A DNA stretch of 64,000 nucleotides, from positions 1 to 64,000 of the forward strand of contig JAEYPQ010000038.1 in the NCBI GenBank assembly GCA_023410645.1. The letters run 5' to 3'. Both the position numbers and the translations under genes were made by a program. Shown one piece after another: positions 10,103 through 18,500 of this stretch. The notes below the pieces were generated by a model that was not told where the DNA came from, ran no database searches, and saw only the letters and a list, made by a program, of their open reading frames with translations. The stretch's first letter is position 1. Each line of letters begins with the position of its first letter. Source of the stretch: Bacillota bacterium. Its GTDB lineage: Bacteria; Bacillota; Clostridia; TANB77; CAG-465.

Positions 10103-10483
10103 ATGGATTATACTGCTGAAAAAAAGTTAGTTGATGAAATATATTCCAATTGTATAGTACGTGATGAAAATAAGGAATATGAGGATTTTGTAAGAGTTCC
10201 TACACTAAATGGAGAAGTCAAATTTTCCAAATATATTCTAAATAAATTTAGTACAAAAATAGAAGAATTAATTAAATCAGTCATATTTTCAGGATACCAA
10301 TTTACTGATGTACAAACTTTAAAAACTATAATTTCAATTATAAAGATACAAGATAGGTATATTGATAAAGAAACTATAATAAATCTTGTTTATTTAGGAA
10401 TTGGATTAGGACGATTTAAACTTCACTTCGATGAAGAATATTTTAGAATGAACCCATTGGAGCTATATTCTATTAAAATATAA
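10103..10483 (+). CDS. Unrecognised protein, one copy of a ~100-residue repeat unit
   Basis: This 126-residue acidic, soluble protein starts at ATG behind GGAGGTGA. I do not recognise the family. Residues 12-107 (EIYSNC ... FSKYILNKFSTKIEELI ... YLGIGLGRFKL) align by eye with each half of the next gene product. Shared points are [EK][LI][YF]xxC near the start, F followed by a helix with I..LI in the middle, and a closing LG[IL]GL/LGLA helix. The two genes are 20 bases apart and share a promoter. No signal peptide or membrane segment is seen. Confidence 0.75.
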   Translation: MDYTAEKKLVDEIYSNCIVRDENKEYEDFVRVPTLNGEVKFSKYILNKFSTKIEELIKSVIFSGYQFTDVQTLKTIISIIKIQDRYIDKETIINLVYLGIGLGRFKLHFDEEYFRMNPLELYSIKI

Positions 10484-10503
10484 AATAAAGGGAGGAAGGC
10501 AAA

Positions 10504-11322
10504 ATGGCAACTATTAACGAAATTAAAGATGAAATCAAAGAGTTATTTCAAAGGTGTGTACTCATTGAAGATTTTGAAACTAGTTGTAAAGAAGTGGTAT
10601 CGGTAAAAATCGAAACTTCTACTTTTTACTTTGATAAAGAAAGAGTTGAGATTTTTAAAGAGCAGATTTCAAATGCACTAATTAAGTTGAAGAGATTTGA
10701 TCTCAGTTTTTTTAGTAAAGAATTTACAAGTACTGAAGCCATAAGGAAGATGGATGAAATTTATAGTGTGCCAGCTCGAGAAGTAGAATCCTTCGTAAAC
10801 CAATTCATTTCTTTAGGACTGGCTACTGAAAACATTATTTTATTTTTGGATCCTAAAAAAACTATATTTAATTTTTTTAATATTAAGAAAAATTTGTGGT
10901 TTTACATTTTAAATGATGAAATAATAGAAATTATTCAAAAAACCAATAAATTGTTTGAGAAGTGCCGGATTGACCGATTTACAGTACATGAGGAAAAATC
11001 TTTGATTTTATCTTTTAAGGTTGGCAAACAAGATTTCAAAATTTCTAATGAGCGTATTGTTGAATTTACAGAAGAAATATCTATTCTATTAGCGGATATT
11101 AAGGTGTTAAATATTGTAAATTTTAGATATGACTTTAACATTTATATTTTAAGTGAAGAAATATCTAAAAGATATCATTTAAACCGTGATTATTCCTTAG
11201 AGTTAGTTAGTAAGTTACTAGCTCTTGGACTTGCAAATGATGATTTGTCCGAATCCTATTTAGAAAATCCTGATTTTAAAAAGCAAGTTGAAAAAAATTC
11301 TATGTTTATTTATAATAAATGA
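10504..11322 (+). CDS. Unrecognised protein, two copies of the same repeat unit
   Basis: This 272-residue protein starts at ATG behind GGGAGGAAGG. Residues 13-110 and 149-247 are a degenerate internal duplication. Each begins LFxxC (ELFQRC / KLFEKC), passes through ERxxxFxExI and ends LxxLGLA (ISLGLATENI / LALGLANDDL). A linker with an aromatic FFNIKKNLWFYIL stretch joins them. The upstream 126-residue product is a third copy, so the operon encodes three units. No catalytic motif is visible; the periodic helices suggest a binding or scaffold fold, which is inference. Arginine codons include CGA and CGG, rarer in neighbouring housekeeping genes. It ends at a strong terminator. Confidence 0.8.
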   Translation: MATINEIKDEIKELFQRCVLIEDFETSCKEVVSVKIETSTFYFDKERVEIFKEQISNALIKLKRFDLSFFSKEFTSTEAIRKMDEIYSVPAREVESFVNQFISLGLATENIILFLDPKKTIFNFFNIKKNLWFYILNDEIIEIIQKTNKLFEKCRIDRFTVHEEKSLILSFKVGKQDFKISNERIVEFTEEISILLADIKVLNIVNFRYDFNIYILSEEISKRYHLNRDYSLELVSKLLALGLANDDLSESYLENPDFKKQVEKNSMFIYNK

Positions 11323-11331
11323 TAAATAAAC

Positions 11332-11370
11332 AAAAGCCATTTATATAATTAATTATATAAGTGGCTTTTT
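11332..11370 (+). terminator. Terminator of the 10103-11322 operon
   Basis: AAAAGCCAT, then TTATATAATT / AATTATATAA, closes with GTGGCTTTTTT, a long near-perfect hairpin with a T tail. Confidence 0.85.
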
Positions 11371-11420
11371 TACTAGATTACTATAACAAAATATATCTTA
11401 TAATTTAGCATTAAATATTT

Positions 11421-11461
11421 TGTCGAAAAATGTTGTAATTTTGAATTTCAAATGATATAAT
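11421..11461 (+). promoter_or_regulatory. Promoter of the 11510 gene with 0A box and spacer palindrome
   Basis: TGTCGAA (11421-11427, inside TTTTGTCGAAAAA) lies five bases before a -35 TTGTAA (11433-11438). A 17-base spacer leads to TATAAT (11456-11461). The spacer contains the palindrome TTTGAA-T-TTCAAA (11440-11452), a possible operator. Confidence 0.55.
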
Positions 11462-11509
11462 GATTATGTAACTAATCTAAGGCTTTCTAAATAATTTGGG
11501 AGGTATAAA

Positions 11510-12085
11510 GTGAATTATTGCATAATAGGACATGATGAAATTGTTGGATCGCAGGAATTATCTCAGAAGATTGAACATGCTAAAAAAAACGAGGTAAATG
11601 TATTAGCAATAAAATCTTTTGATTTAAAAATTATTCCTCTATGTATTTTAAGTATTATTAAAACTAGTGGCATTGAAAAAAAATCAATATTGGAATCATA
11701 TTTTCAGTACAAGGATAAGAAAGTCAGATTTAAAATATTTACATCTAGCTACAATAAAGTTCATGATGGTATTTTTGGAGATTTCTTCCTCCGTAATGGT
11801 TATTTTAGGGTGAGTAAAGTTTTTGATGTTTTATCAAAGTTAAAAGAAAATCATCTGGTTTATATAACTGATGTCAAATATCTTGATGATACTACATTAT
11901 CTGTTCAAGAAACCAGTGATACATTAAACAAATTACTAACTTCATATAAGATAAATGGAATAGAAATCAATAATTTTGCATTTAATGAATATTCAAAAAA
12001 TAATCCTCATATAAAGATTTGTCAAGAAATCCATTATGATGATAACAACGTATCAAACTCAGATTATGAGAAAAAAGTTGTTTGA
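11510..12085 (+). CDS. Unrecognised protein, paralogue of the next gene
   Basis: This 191-residue soluble protein starts at GTG 11510 behind GGGAGG. I do not recognise the family. It aligns by eye with the following gene product: both begin MNY, share an Ile/Val-rich strand followed by a [TL]SxY motif, then FxxxGYxxxxxxxxLS, YITD / FITD (residues about 118-121 here) and a helix leading to NGIEI / DGVEI. The alternating short strands and helices suggest an alpha/beta fold, but no catalytic or nucleotide-binding motif stands out. It is a single-gene unit with its own promoter and terminator. Confidence 0.75.
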   Translation: MNYCIIGHDEIVGSQELSQKIEHAKKNEVNVLAIKSFDLKIIPLCILSIIKTSGIEKKSILESYFQYKDKKVRFKIFTSSYNKVHDGIFGDFFLRNGYFRVSKVFDVLSKLKENHLVYITDVKYLDDTTLSVQETSDTLNKLLTSYKINGIEINNFAFNEYSKNNPHIKICQEIHYDDNNVSNSDYEKKVV

Positions 12086-12098
12086 TATGATAAACATT

Positions 12099-12126
12099 GG
12101 ACTTAACCAAATTTACGGTTAGGTCT
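12099..12126 (+). terminator. Terminator of the 11510 gene
   Basis: GGACTTAACC pairs with GGTTAGGTCT (two G-T pairs) around an 8-base loop and is followed by a T run. Confidence 0.75.
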
Positions 12127-12179
12127 TTTTTATATTTTTTATTAGATTACTAATATTTTACATATGAATTTAAAACATA

Positions 12180-12207
12180 TTGACTATTTATTAAATAGTG
12201 ATATAAT
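12180..12207 (+). promoter_or_regulatory. Promoter of the 12264 gene with operator-like palindrome
   Basis: TTGACT (12180-12185), a 16-base spacer and TATAAT (12202-12207). A perfect palindrome, ACTATTTA-T-TAAATAGT (12183-12199), fills the spacer and touches the -35, a position where a repressor would block RNA polymerase. Confidence 0.6.
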
Positions 12208-12263
12208 TTCTTTGATACTATTTCCGTTCTATTTTATAATTATATGATAGGAGGTTGGATTAT

Positions 12264-12887
12264 TTGAATTATCTACTATTTAATCTTGATGAATTTGATT
12301 TCATAAAATCTTCTAGTGACGTAAAAATATTTAAACTTACACGAAAAATTACTAATCTTATTGGAGTGCCTAGTATTATTGCGCTAAATAGCTTTGACCA
12401 TAAAGAAGTGGCTGACAAAAAAGAGTATATTTCTAAATTATGTAGAGGCAAAAAAGGTTTAAAGGTAAAGATTAGATCACATGTAAAGATTGAAACTGTC
12501 TATAATAAAAAAATAATTACTTTAGCTGTGTTTTTATCAAATTATGATAACATTATAACATCTATTCTTTCAGATCGCTTTTATCCATCTGGGGGATATC
12601 CATTAGAATATATGTTAAATATATTATCTAATGACAAATGTCTGATTTTCATTACAGATATTCATAAAATTAAATTCGATAATAAAAAGTCAAATGCTAT
12701 TGTTGATTTTATAGAAGAAATTCTTGAGAATAATGATAGTATTGACGGTGTTGAGATTAAAAACGATTATCCTAATGAATTAAAACGACTTCTGAAAGAG
12801 TATATTGAGTTTAATGAGTCCACAGTACAGGCTTGTTATGAAGTACAATATATTGATTTATTTGAAAGGAATAAAGGTATTATTTAA
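12264..12887 (+). CDS. Unrecognised protein, paralogue of the 11510 gene
   Basis: This protein has 207 residues when started at TTG 12264. An upstream in-frame TTG at 12255 directly abuts the AGGAGG site, so 12264, nine bases behind it, is the better start. It also makes the N-terminus (MNYLLFNLDEF) match the paralogue (MNYCIIGHDEI). Shared blocks with the paralogue are VFLSNYDNI, FYPSGGYPLEYMLNILS, LIFITDIHKI and SIDGVEI. Function unknown. The two genes sit head to tail but each has its own promoter and terminator, so they look like a duplication followed by separate control. Confidence 0.75.
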   Translation: MNYLLFNLDEFDFIKSSSDVKIFKLTRKITNLIGVPSIIALNSFDHKEVADKKEYISKLCRGKKGLKVKIRSHVKIETVYNKKIITLAVFLSNYDNIITSILSDRFYPSGGYPLEYMLNILSNDKCLIFITDIHKIKFDNKKSNAIVDFIEEILENNDSIDGVEIKNDYPNELKRLLKEYIEFNESTVQACYEVQYIDLFERNKGII

Positions 12888-12896
12888 AAAATTATT

Positions 12897-12925
12897 GGAA
12901 TAAGGTGTTATTTTCACTTTATTCC
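12897..12925 (+). terminator. Terminator of the 12264 gene
   Basis: GGAATAAGGTG pairs with CACTTTATTCC around a 7-base loop, followed by TTTT. Confidence 0.8.
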
Positions 12926-12955
12926 TTTTATTTTACTGTTTTTGTGTCATATCTA

Positions 12956-12984
12956 TTGCTTACTAATTAAAAAATTGATATAAT
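12956..12984 (+). promoter_or_regulatory. lepA promoter
   Basis: TTGCTT (12956-12961), a 17-base spacer and TATAAT (12979-12984), placed 29 bases before the lepA start. Confidence 0.65.
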
Positions 12985-13013
12985 TATATGGAAATTTTAA
13001 TGAAAGGAAACTT

Positions 13014-14819
13014 ATGGATAAACAGAAATATATAAGAAATTTTAGTATAATTGCACATATTGATCATGGGAAATCTACACTAGCTGATAGGTTAATACAA
13101 ATGACTGGTAGTGTTGATATAAGAAAAATGCATGAACAATTGCTTGATAATATGGATATAGAAAGAGAAAGAGGTATAACTATAAAATCTCAATCTGTTA
13201 GAATGAAATATAAAGCAAAAGATGGAGAAGAATATATTCTTAATCTTATTGATACTCCAGGACATGTTGACTTTAACTATGAAGTATCTCGTTCTTTAGC
13301 TGCTTGTGAAGGCGCTATTCTTGTTGTAGATGCAGCACAAGGTGTAGAGGCACAAACACTTGCTAATGTATATTTGGCATTAGAGAATGATCTAGAAGTT
13401 TTGCCAGTAATAAATAAAATAGATTTGCCAAGTGCAAGACCTGACGAAGTAAAAAAAGAAATTGAAGATATAATAGGTTTAGATGCAAGTGAGGCACCTT
13501 GTATTTCAGCAAAAACTGGTTTAAATGTTGAGGATGTACTAGAAGACATAATTAAAAATATACCTGCACCAAAAGGAAATATTGAAGCACCAACAACTTG
13601 TTTAATCTTTGATTCAGTATATGATAATTATAAAGGTGCTGTTGCATATGTTAGAGTAATTGATGGAAAAATAAAAAAAAGTGATATTGTAACTACTATG
13701 TCAAATGGCAAAGAATATGATATAGTTGAAGTTGGATATTTTAAACCTGGCGGATATGTAGAATGTGATGAACTTCAAGCAGGGGAAGTTGGATATATTT
13801 CTGCAAGTATTAAAAAAGTATCAGATATTAGAGTAGGTGATACTATAACTTTAAAATCAAATCCAGCCAAAATAGCATTACCAGGATACAAAGAAGTAAA
13901 ATCAATGGTTTACTCTGGAATATTTCCGGCTGATGGAAGTGATTATGAGGAGTTAAAAGAAGCTTTAGAAAAATTAAAGTTAAATGATGCATCTTTAAAC
14001 TATGAACTTGAATCTTCAAGTGCCCTAGGACATGGATTTAGATGTGGTTTCCTTGGACTTTTACATATGGAAATAATTGAAGAAAGATTAGAAAGAGAAT
14101 ATGACTTAAATTTAATAACTACTGCACCATCTGTAATATACAAAGTATATAAAACAAATGGTGAGTCAATTGAGTTATACAATCCATCTGAATTACCGCC
14201 AGCACAAGAAATTAGTTATTTAGAAGAACCAATAGCAAAAACTGAAATTATAGTGCCAAAAGATTATGTTGGAAATGTAATGGAACTTTGTCAAGAAAGA
14301 AGAGGAGAGTTCATCAATATGAAATATATTGATTCTACACGTGTAAATCTTGAATATATGCTTCCTTTAAATGAGATAATATATGATTTCTTTAATAGTC
14401 TAAAATCAAGAACAAAGGGTTATGCATCATTTGATTATGAAGTTGAAAAATACCAAAGAGCAAATCTTGTTAAGCTTGATATACTAATAAATAATGAAGT
14501 AGTTGATGCTTTGTCATTTATAGTAAATAGAGAAAAAGCTCCTACTAGAGGTAGAAAAATGGCTGAAAAATTAAAAGATATAATTCCAAGGCAACTATTT
14601 GAAGTACCAATTCAAGCAGCAATTGGAGGAAAAGTTGTTGCAAGAGAAACAGTAAAAGCAATGAGAAAAGATGTTCTTGCAAAATGTTATGGTGGAGATA
14701 TAACAAGAAAGAAAAAGCTTCTTGAAAAGCAAAAAGAAGGTAAAAAGAAAATGAGACAAATAGGAAGTGTGGAACTTCCACAAGATGCATTTATGAGTGT
14801 TTTAAAGCTAGATGAGTAA
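13014..14819 (+). CDS. lepA: Elongation factor 4 (LepA), ribosome GTPase
   Basis: This 601-residue protein has the full length of the family. The G1 loop AHIDHGKS, the switch region ERERGITIKSQSVRM, G3 DTPGHVDF and G4 NKIDLP are all present. They are followed by the domain II barrel, the EF-G-like domain with LGHGFRCGFLGLLHMEI, and the LepA-specific C-terminal domain (ECYGGDIT-type motif, here KCYGGDITRKKKLLEKQKEG). LepA is a GTPase that binds stalled or assembling ribosomes and can back-translocate or remodel them. It starts at ATG after AAAGGAAA. It is probably cotranscribed with the two genes that follow. Confidence 0.97.
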   Translation: MDKQKYIRNFSIIAHIDHGKSTLADRLIQMTGSVDIRKMHEQLLDNMDIERERGITIKSQSVRMKYKAKDGEEYILNLIDTPGHVDFNYEVSRSLAACEGAILVVDAAQGVEAQTLANVYLALENDLEVLPVINKIDLPSARPDEVKKEIEDIIGLDASEAPCISAKTGLNVEDVLEDIIKNIPAPKGNIEAPTTCLIFDSVYDNYKGAVAYVRVIDGKIKKSDIVTTMSNGKEYDIVEVGYFKPGGYVECDELQAGEVGYISASIKKVSDIRVGDTITLKSNPAKIALPGYKEVKSMVYSGIFPADGSDYEELKEALEKLKLNDASLNYELESSSALGHGFRCGFLGLLHMEIIEERLEREYDLNLITTAPSVIYKVYKTNGESIELYNPSELPPAQEISYLEEPIAKTEIIVPKDYVGNVMELCQERRGEFINMKYIDSTRVNLEYMLPLNEIIYDFFNSLKSRTKGYASFDYEVEKYQRANLVKLDILINNEVVDALSFIVNREKAPTRGRKMAEKLKDIIPRQLFEVPIQAAIGGKVVARETVKAMRKDVLAKCYGGDITRKKKLLEKQKEGKKKMRQIGSVELPQDAFMSVLKLDE

Positions 14820-14856
14820 AAAGTAAATTTAAAATTATTTAATAAGAGGTGTATCT

Positions 14857-15384
14857 ATGAAAAAGTTAATTGTATTTATTATTTTGGTTATTATTGCAGC
14901 TTCAGTTTTTTGTGCAGTTGATTATAATAAAGTCATGTATAGAAATAAACCAATATTTATATTTAAAACTAATGAGTATGACTATAGGTTAGGTAAAGTA
15001 TATGAATATATTGGGCTTGGCTATAAAATTATTGATGCAACTGCGATTAGTGATTATACTAATATTTCAGTTAGTACAATATTTAAAAAGACTAAATCAT
15101 TTGCTATAAATGTAGGTGAAAAAGTAGATTTACGCGGCTATGTACAAAATAGAAAAGTATCAGGTAGTTTACAAGTTGAAAATAATATACCAAATGAAAC
15201 ACAGTATAATGAAGCTTGGGTAGATATTGATGATAATACAATTATACTAGATAATAAGACTGGTAAGATTACTACTGAAGATAGTATAACAGATAACGTC
15301 AGATTAGAAATTGCTTTTTCTAAAACATATACTGACGAATCTCCTATAAGAGGAGTAGCTAGATTTATAATAATATTAGATTAG
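14857..15384 (+). CDS. Small exported or membrane-anchored protein
   Basis: This 175-residue protein has an N-terminal hydrophobic segment (about residues 4-20) after MKK, ending near FCAVDY, so it is a signal peptide or anchor. The mature part begins with a YxYRLGKVYEYIGLGYKII stretch of the type seen in small clostridial envelope proteins. A beta-rich region that might be Ig-like follows. No enzyme motif is visible. It lies between lepA and rlmB with short gaps (37 and 11 bases) and no terminator, so it probably belongs to the same transcript. Its function is not known to me. Confidence 0.7.
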   Translation: MKKLIVFIILVIIAASVFCAVDYNKVMYRNKPIFIFKTNEYDYRLGKVYEYIGLGYKIIDATAISDYTNISVSTIFKKTKSFAINVGEKVDLRGYVQNRKVSGSLQVENNIPNETQYNEAWVDIDDNTIILDNKTGKITTEDSITDNVRLEIAFSKTYTDESPIRGVARFIIILD

Positions 15385-15395
15385 AGGTAAAGATA

Positions 15396-16124
15396 ATGAG
15401 TTTAATATACGGTAAAAATCCAGTAACAGAAGCAATTCTTGCTGGTAAAACAATAAATAAAATATATTTTCAAAAATCAAATAAGGAGATTTATGAAACA
15501 ATTAAACTTGCAAAGGATAATAGAATAGTTGTTGTTGAGGCTGATAAACAAAAGTTAGATAAAATGATTGAATTTAAAAATTCACAAGGTATTGTTGCAA
15601 GTGTAACGGATTACGAATATTTTGAAATTGAAGATATATTGAATTATGCAAAGGAAAAGAATGAGCCACCTTTTGTGGTTATTCTTGATAAGATAGAGGA
15701 TCCACACAATTTAGGTGCTATAATTAGAAGCTGTGAATGCATGGGAGTTCACGGTATAATAATACAAAAAAGAAATGCATGTCAAGTTACTGATACAGTT
15801 GAGAAGGTAGCAGCAGGTGCAACACAATATGTAAGAATAGCAAGGGTAACAAATATAACAGAAAGTATAAAAAAATTAAAAGAAAGTGGCCTTTGGATAT
15901 ACGGACTTGATATGGATGGTTCTGAAGTTATATACAAAACAAAATTTGATGGAGCAATTGGTATAGTTGTAGGAAATGAAGGAGATGGAATTTCTAGACT
16001 TGTAAAAGAAAATTGTGATTTTATGATAAATATACCAATGACAGGAAATATAAATTCACTTAATGCTTCAGTATCTGCTGCTATAAGCATATATGAAGTT
16101 GGAAGACAAAAAAATAATAAATAA
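15396..16124 (+). CDS. rlmB: 23S rRNA 2'-O-ribose methyltransferase, RlmB/TrmH family
   Basis: This 242-residue SpoU-class enzyme has an N-terminal RNA-binding domain beginning IYGKNPVTEAI. The three SPOUT knot motifs follow: NLGAIIRSCECMGVHGIII, VVGNEGDGIS and NIPMTGNINSLNASVSAAI. The family uses S-adenosylmethionine to methylate the 2'-OH of a guanosine in 23S rRNA (G2251 for E. coli RlmB). Exact target assignment within the TrmH family is inferred. ATG follows AGAGGTAA. It is the last gene of the lepA group, with a strong terminator behind it. Confidence 0.9.
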   Translation: MSLIYGKNPVTEAILAGKTINKIYFQKSNKEIYETIKLAKDNRIVVVEADKQKLDKMIEFKNSQGIVASVTDYEYFEIEDILNYAKEKNEPPFVVILDKIEDPHNLGAIIRSCECMGVHGIIIQKRNACQVTDTVEKVAAGATQYVRIARVTNITESIKKLKESGLWIYGLDMDGSEVIYKTKFDGAIGIVVGNEGDGISRLVKENCDFMINIPMTGNINSLNASVSAAISIYEVGRQKNNK

Positions 16125-16137
16125 TATTATATAATTT

Positions 16138-16171
16138 AAAATAGTATAGAAATCATATTCTATACTATTTT
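16138..16171 (+). terminator. Terminator behind rlmB
   Basis: A perfect 14-base stem (AAAATAGTATAGAA / TTCTATACTATTTT) with a 6-base loop. Confidence 0.85.
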
Positions 16172-16282
16172 GTCGTATTTGGTAATATCACTTTACAAGA
16201 ATATTTTTTAAATATATAATGTAATAAGTAAGTGTAACTGTATAAATATTAATATATTATATAATTTGAAAGGAGAATATTG

Positions 16283-17272
16283 ATGATAGTTTTCAATAAT
16301 GGGCTAAACAATGACTTTAAAAATGTGGTTGGCATAGAAGAGATTGATACCACTACATTTATATTAGACATGAACAATAATAAACATCGGATACTGTACG
16401 GATTTGAAGAAAAAGAATATGTACTTGATGCAGAATACGATCTCATAATTTATAATAAAAATGGTTATTTTGAAATAAAAAATAATGGATTAAAAGGGAT
16501 TATAATAATTTTAAAAAAACAGAGAAAATTATTAACTATTGGATGCAATTACTCGACAATTGAATGCGTTAGAAACCATGACGGACGAAAGGTATTTAAA
16601 TTAGAAAAGCCAGATTCTAGAAAAGATTTATATTTATTGCTAAAAACTAATTGTAGAGATTTTTTAGAAGATGAAGAATTAAAAGAAAAAGATTTTTTAT
16701 TTACCACTTTCTTTATTGAAAATTACTTAAGATTTGATGAAGTTGAGTTTGATCATGAAATACATTACAGGATAAATAAAATGGATGAAAGTGTATCTGT
16801 AATATATTCCAGATACCCATGGATATGGAATATGGTAAATGGTAATGAATTAAAAGTTTTTGATAATACAAGTGGTACTCATTGTGACAACATCTATATA
16901 CATAGCTCTGGTTCTACTGTAAACATGAAATCTGGAGAAAAAGTGATAAAAGTCCTTGAAAAGAGTGAATTATTTCCTGAACACCCCGGTATAGAACGTA
17001 TGTTTATATCTAATAAAGGTAATAATTTATATGCACTTTTATTAGAAAATGATTCTGCCAATTATACTGAACGAATATATGATGATTATAAAGCTATTGT
17101 TCATATAAATAGATTTATAATTTTAGTCAAAGCAAATACAATATATATATCATTATTTTTAAATATTATATATTCGTTTGAATGTGATCATTACGAACCC
17201 ATTATAGATATGGAAACAATTTATCTTATTGGAAAAGATGAATGGAAAAAAAATAAGATCAATCTCTTCTAA
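16283..17272 (+). CDS. Unrecognised 329-residue protein
   Basis: ATG 16283 is preferred over TTG 16280 because AGGAG ends seven bases before it. A promoter TTTACA-N17-TATAAT lies about 50 bases upstream. The protein is soluble and rich in charged and aromatic residues. Short repeated beta-strand blocks (YDLIIYNKNGYFEIKNNGLKG, KYNYSTIEC-like segments) suggest a beta-propeller or WG-like repeat fold, a weak inference. I recognise no family. Arg codons such as CGG and CGA are commoner than in the flanking housekeeping genes. The last 35 bases overlap the next gene at an A8 run (see findings). Confidence 0.7.
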   Translation: MIVFNNGLNNDFKNVVGIEEIDTTTFILDMNNNKHRILYGFEEKEYVLDAEYDLIIYNKNGYFEIKNNGLKGIIIILKKQRKLLTIGCNYSTIECVRNHDGRKVFKLEKPDSRKDLYLLLKTNCRDFLEDEELKEKDFLFTTFFIENYLRFDEVEFDHEIHYRINKMDESVSVIYSRYPWIWNMVNGNELKVFDNTSGTHCDNIYIHSSGSTVNMKSGEKVIKVLEKSELFPEHPGIERMFISNKGNNLYALLLENDSANYTERIYDDYKAIVHINRFIILVKANTIYISLFLNIIYSFECDHYEPIIDMETIYLIGKDEWKKNKINLF

Positions 17273-17807
17273 ATATTTACATTATAGTATTGGAGAAAAT
17301 TTATATCTCTTCAATGTCCTAGTTAGTGAATCATATTCAGAAGAAATTGAAAAATTTCCAAGATTAATGCTAGATGTATATATTTGCAAAGAGTACTCTT
17401 TCATTGAGTATTATGGACGTGATGAATTACGAAAGTCAAGGATTTTTAAAATTCATACTTCTAAGATAAAAGAACTAAAAGAAATAAGGAATGGTGTATT
17501 TGACTTTATACAGAAAAACTGCATAGAAGAAATTTCAAATGAATTTGTTACAAAAGAAATATTTATTTTTTTATGTAAAAATAATTTATTGAAATACTCT
17601 TCAAATGATAAATTTACTTGTATAAAAAAAGAATACATTGAAATTACTTTTGAAAATGAGAAGATGGATGTTTATATTTCTTGTACTTGCCAACATTTAG
17701 AATTAAAAAAAGAAATATATTTAAGAGATGATTGGAAAGAATATATAATTCAAAGTTCGAAGAAACTTGATTTCTTATCTAACTTTATAATAGCAAAATA
17801 TATATGA
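17238..17807 (+). CDS. Unrecognised 189-residue protein, or 3' part of the previous gene
   Basis: The frame opens inside the 3' end of the 16283 gene. ATG 17238 has only a weak GGAAA upstream; TTG 17229 is the other option. It is soluble with many charged residues and no recognised motif. The overlap contains eight consecutive A residues (in GGAAAAAAAATAAG), and loss of one A upstream of the stop would fuse the two frames into one protein of about 520 residues. It could therefore be a separate, translationally coupled gene, a slippage product or the result of a frameshift mutation. A strong terminator follows. Confidence 0.55.
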   Translation: MNGKKIRSISSKYLHYSIGENLYLFNVLVSESYSEEIEKFPRLMLDVYICKEYSFIEYYGRDELRKSRIFKIHTSKIKELKEIRNGVFDFIQKNCIEEISNEFVTKEIFIFLCKNNLLKYSSNDKFTCIKKEYIEITFENEKMDVYISCTCQHLELKKEIYLRDDWKEYIIQSSKKLDFLSNFIIAKYI

Positions 17808-17813
17808 CTTTAT

Positions 17814-17859
17814 AAATACACCAAAATGTTAGTAATTATTTAACATTTTAGGTGTATTT
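17814..17859 (+). terminator. Terminator of the 16283-17807 unit
   Basis: AAATACACC ... GGTGTATTT with an inner AAATGTTA / TAACATTT stem, then a T run. Confidence 0.85.
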
Positions 17860-17860
17860 T

Positions 17861-17921
17861 TTGTTTTTGCTTATAAAATATTGTATAATTTTATAAACAA
17901 TGAAACTTTAACAAAAGTTTC
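17861..17921 (+). promoter_or_regulatory. Sigma operon control region
   Basis: TTGTTT-N17-TATAAT (17861-17889) is a plausible sigma-A promoter. Immediately downstream, GAAACTTT-AACA-AAAGTTTC (17902-17921) is a perfect palindrome whose left arm, TGAAACTTT, looks like the -35 of ECF-sigma promoters. Self-activation by the encoded sigma factor is therefore possible, though no clear ECF -10 is visible. Confidence 0.45.
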
Positions 17922-17948
17922 TATCACTATATAAGTGTAGGTGGAAAA

Positions 17949-18500
17949 ATGGATTCAAATGATTTAGTAAAAAACTTTAATAAAATTTATGATGATACAT
18001 ATTATCAAGTCTTAAATCATGTTATATCAAAATGTGATAACATTGCAAATATTGAAGATATAGTTCAGGATGTATATAGTGAACTATATGAAATAATGAA
18101 AAAGAAAGATATTAATTATATAAAAAACTATAATAGTTTTATTTTTGATTTAACGAAGAAGAAAATTTTTAAGTATTATAATTTAAAATACAAATTCAAA
18201 AATATTATATCAAATAAGATAAATAGTAATCATGATACAGAATTTTTGGAGGAAATACCAGATACTACTAATTATGAGGATGAATTTTTAAATAAATATA
18301 CTTATGATGAAATATATAGTGAAATATTAAAGCTAAATTTGATAACACAAAAAATTATGATATTTTATTACATGCAGGATTTAGAAATAGAAAAGATTGC
18401 AAATATTCTTGATATAAATATAAATACTGTAAAATCAAAATTATATAGAGGACTTGAAAAACTAAAAGTTAATTTTAATTATGGAGGTGAAAAGTTATGA
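17949..18500 (+). CDS. ECF-type RNA polymerase sigma factor
   Basis: This 183-residue protein has a sigma region 2 (about residues 10-70, with IEDIVQDVYSELYEI and a diverged 2.4 helix). After an acidic linker comes region 4 (about 120-180, with LITQKIMIFYYMQDLEIEKI and ININTVKSKLYRGLEKLK, the helix-turn-helix that reads the -35). No region 3 is present, as usual for extracytoplasmic-function sigma factors. GTG-like alternatives are not needed: ATG follows GGTGG. It overlaps the next gene by four bases (ATGA), a common arrangement for a sigma and its membrane anti-sigma. The regulon is unknown. Confidence 0.88.
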   Translation: MDSNDLVKNFNKIYDDTYYQVLNHVISKCDNIANIEDIVQDVYSELYEIMKKKDINYIKNYNSFIFDLTKKKIFKYYNLKYKFKNIISNKINSNHDTEFLEEIPDTTNYEDEFLNKYTYDEIYSEILKLNLITQKIMIFYYMQDLEIEKIANILDININTVKSKLYRGLEKLKVNFNYGGEKL

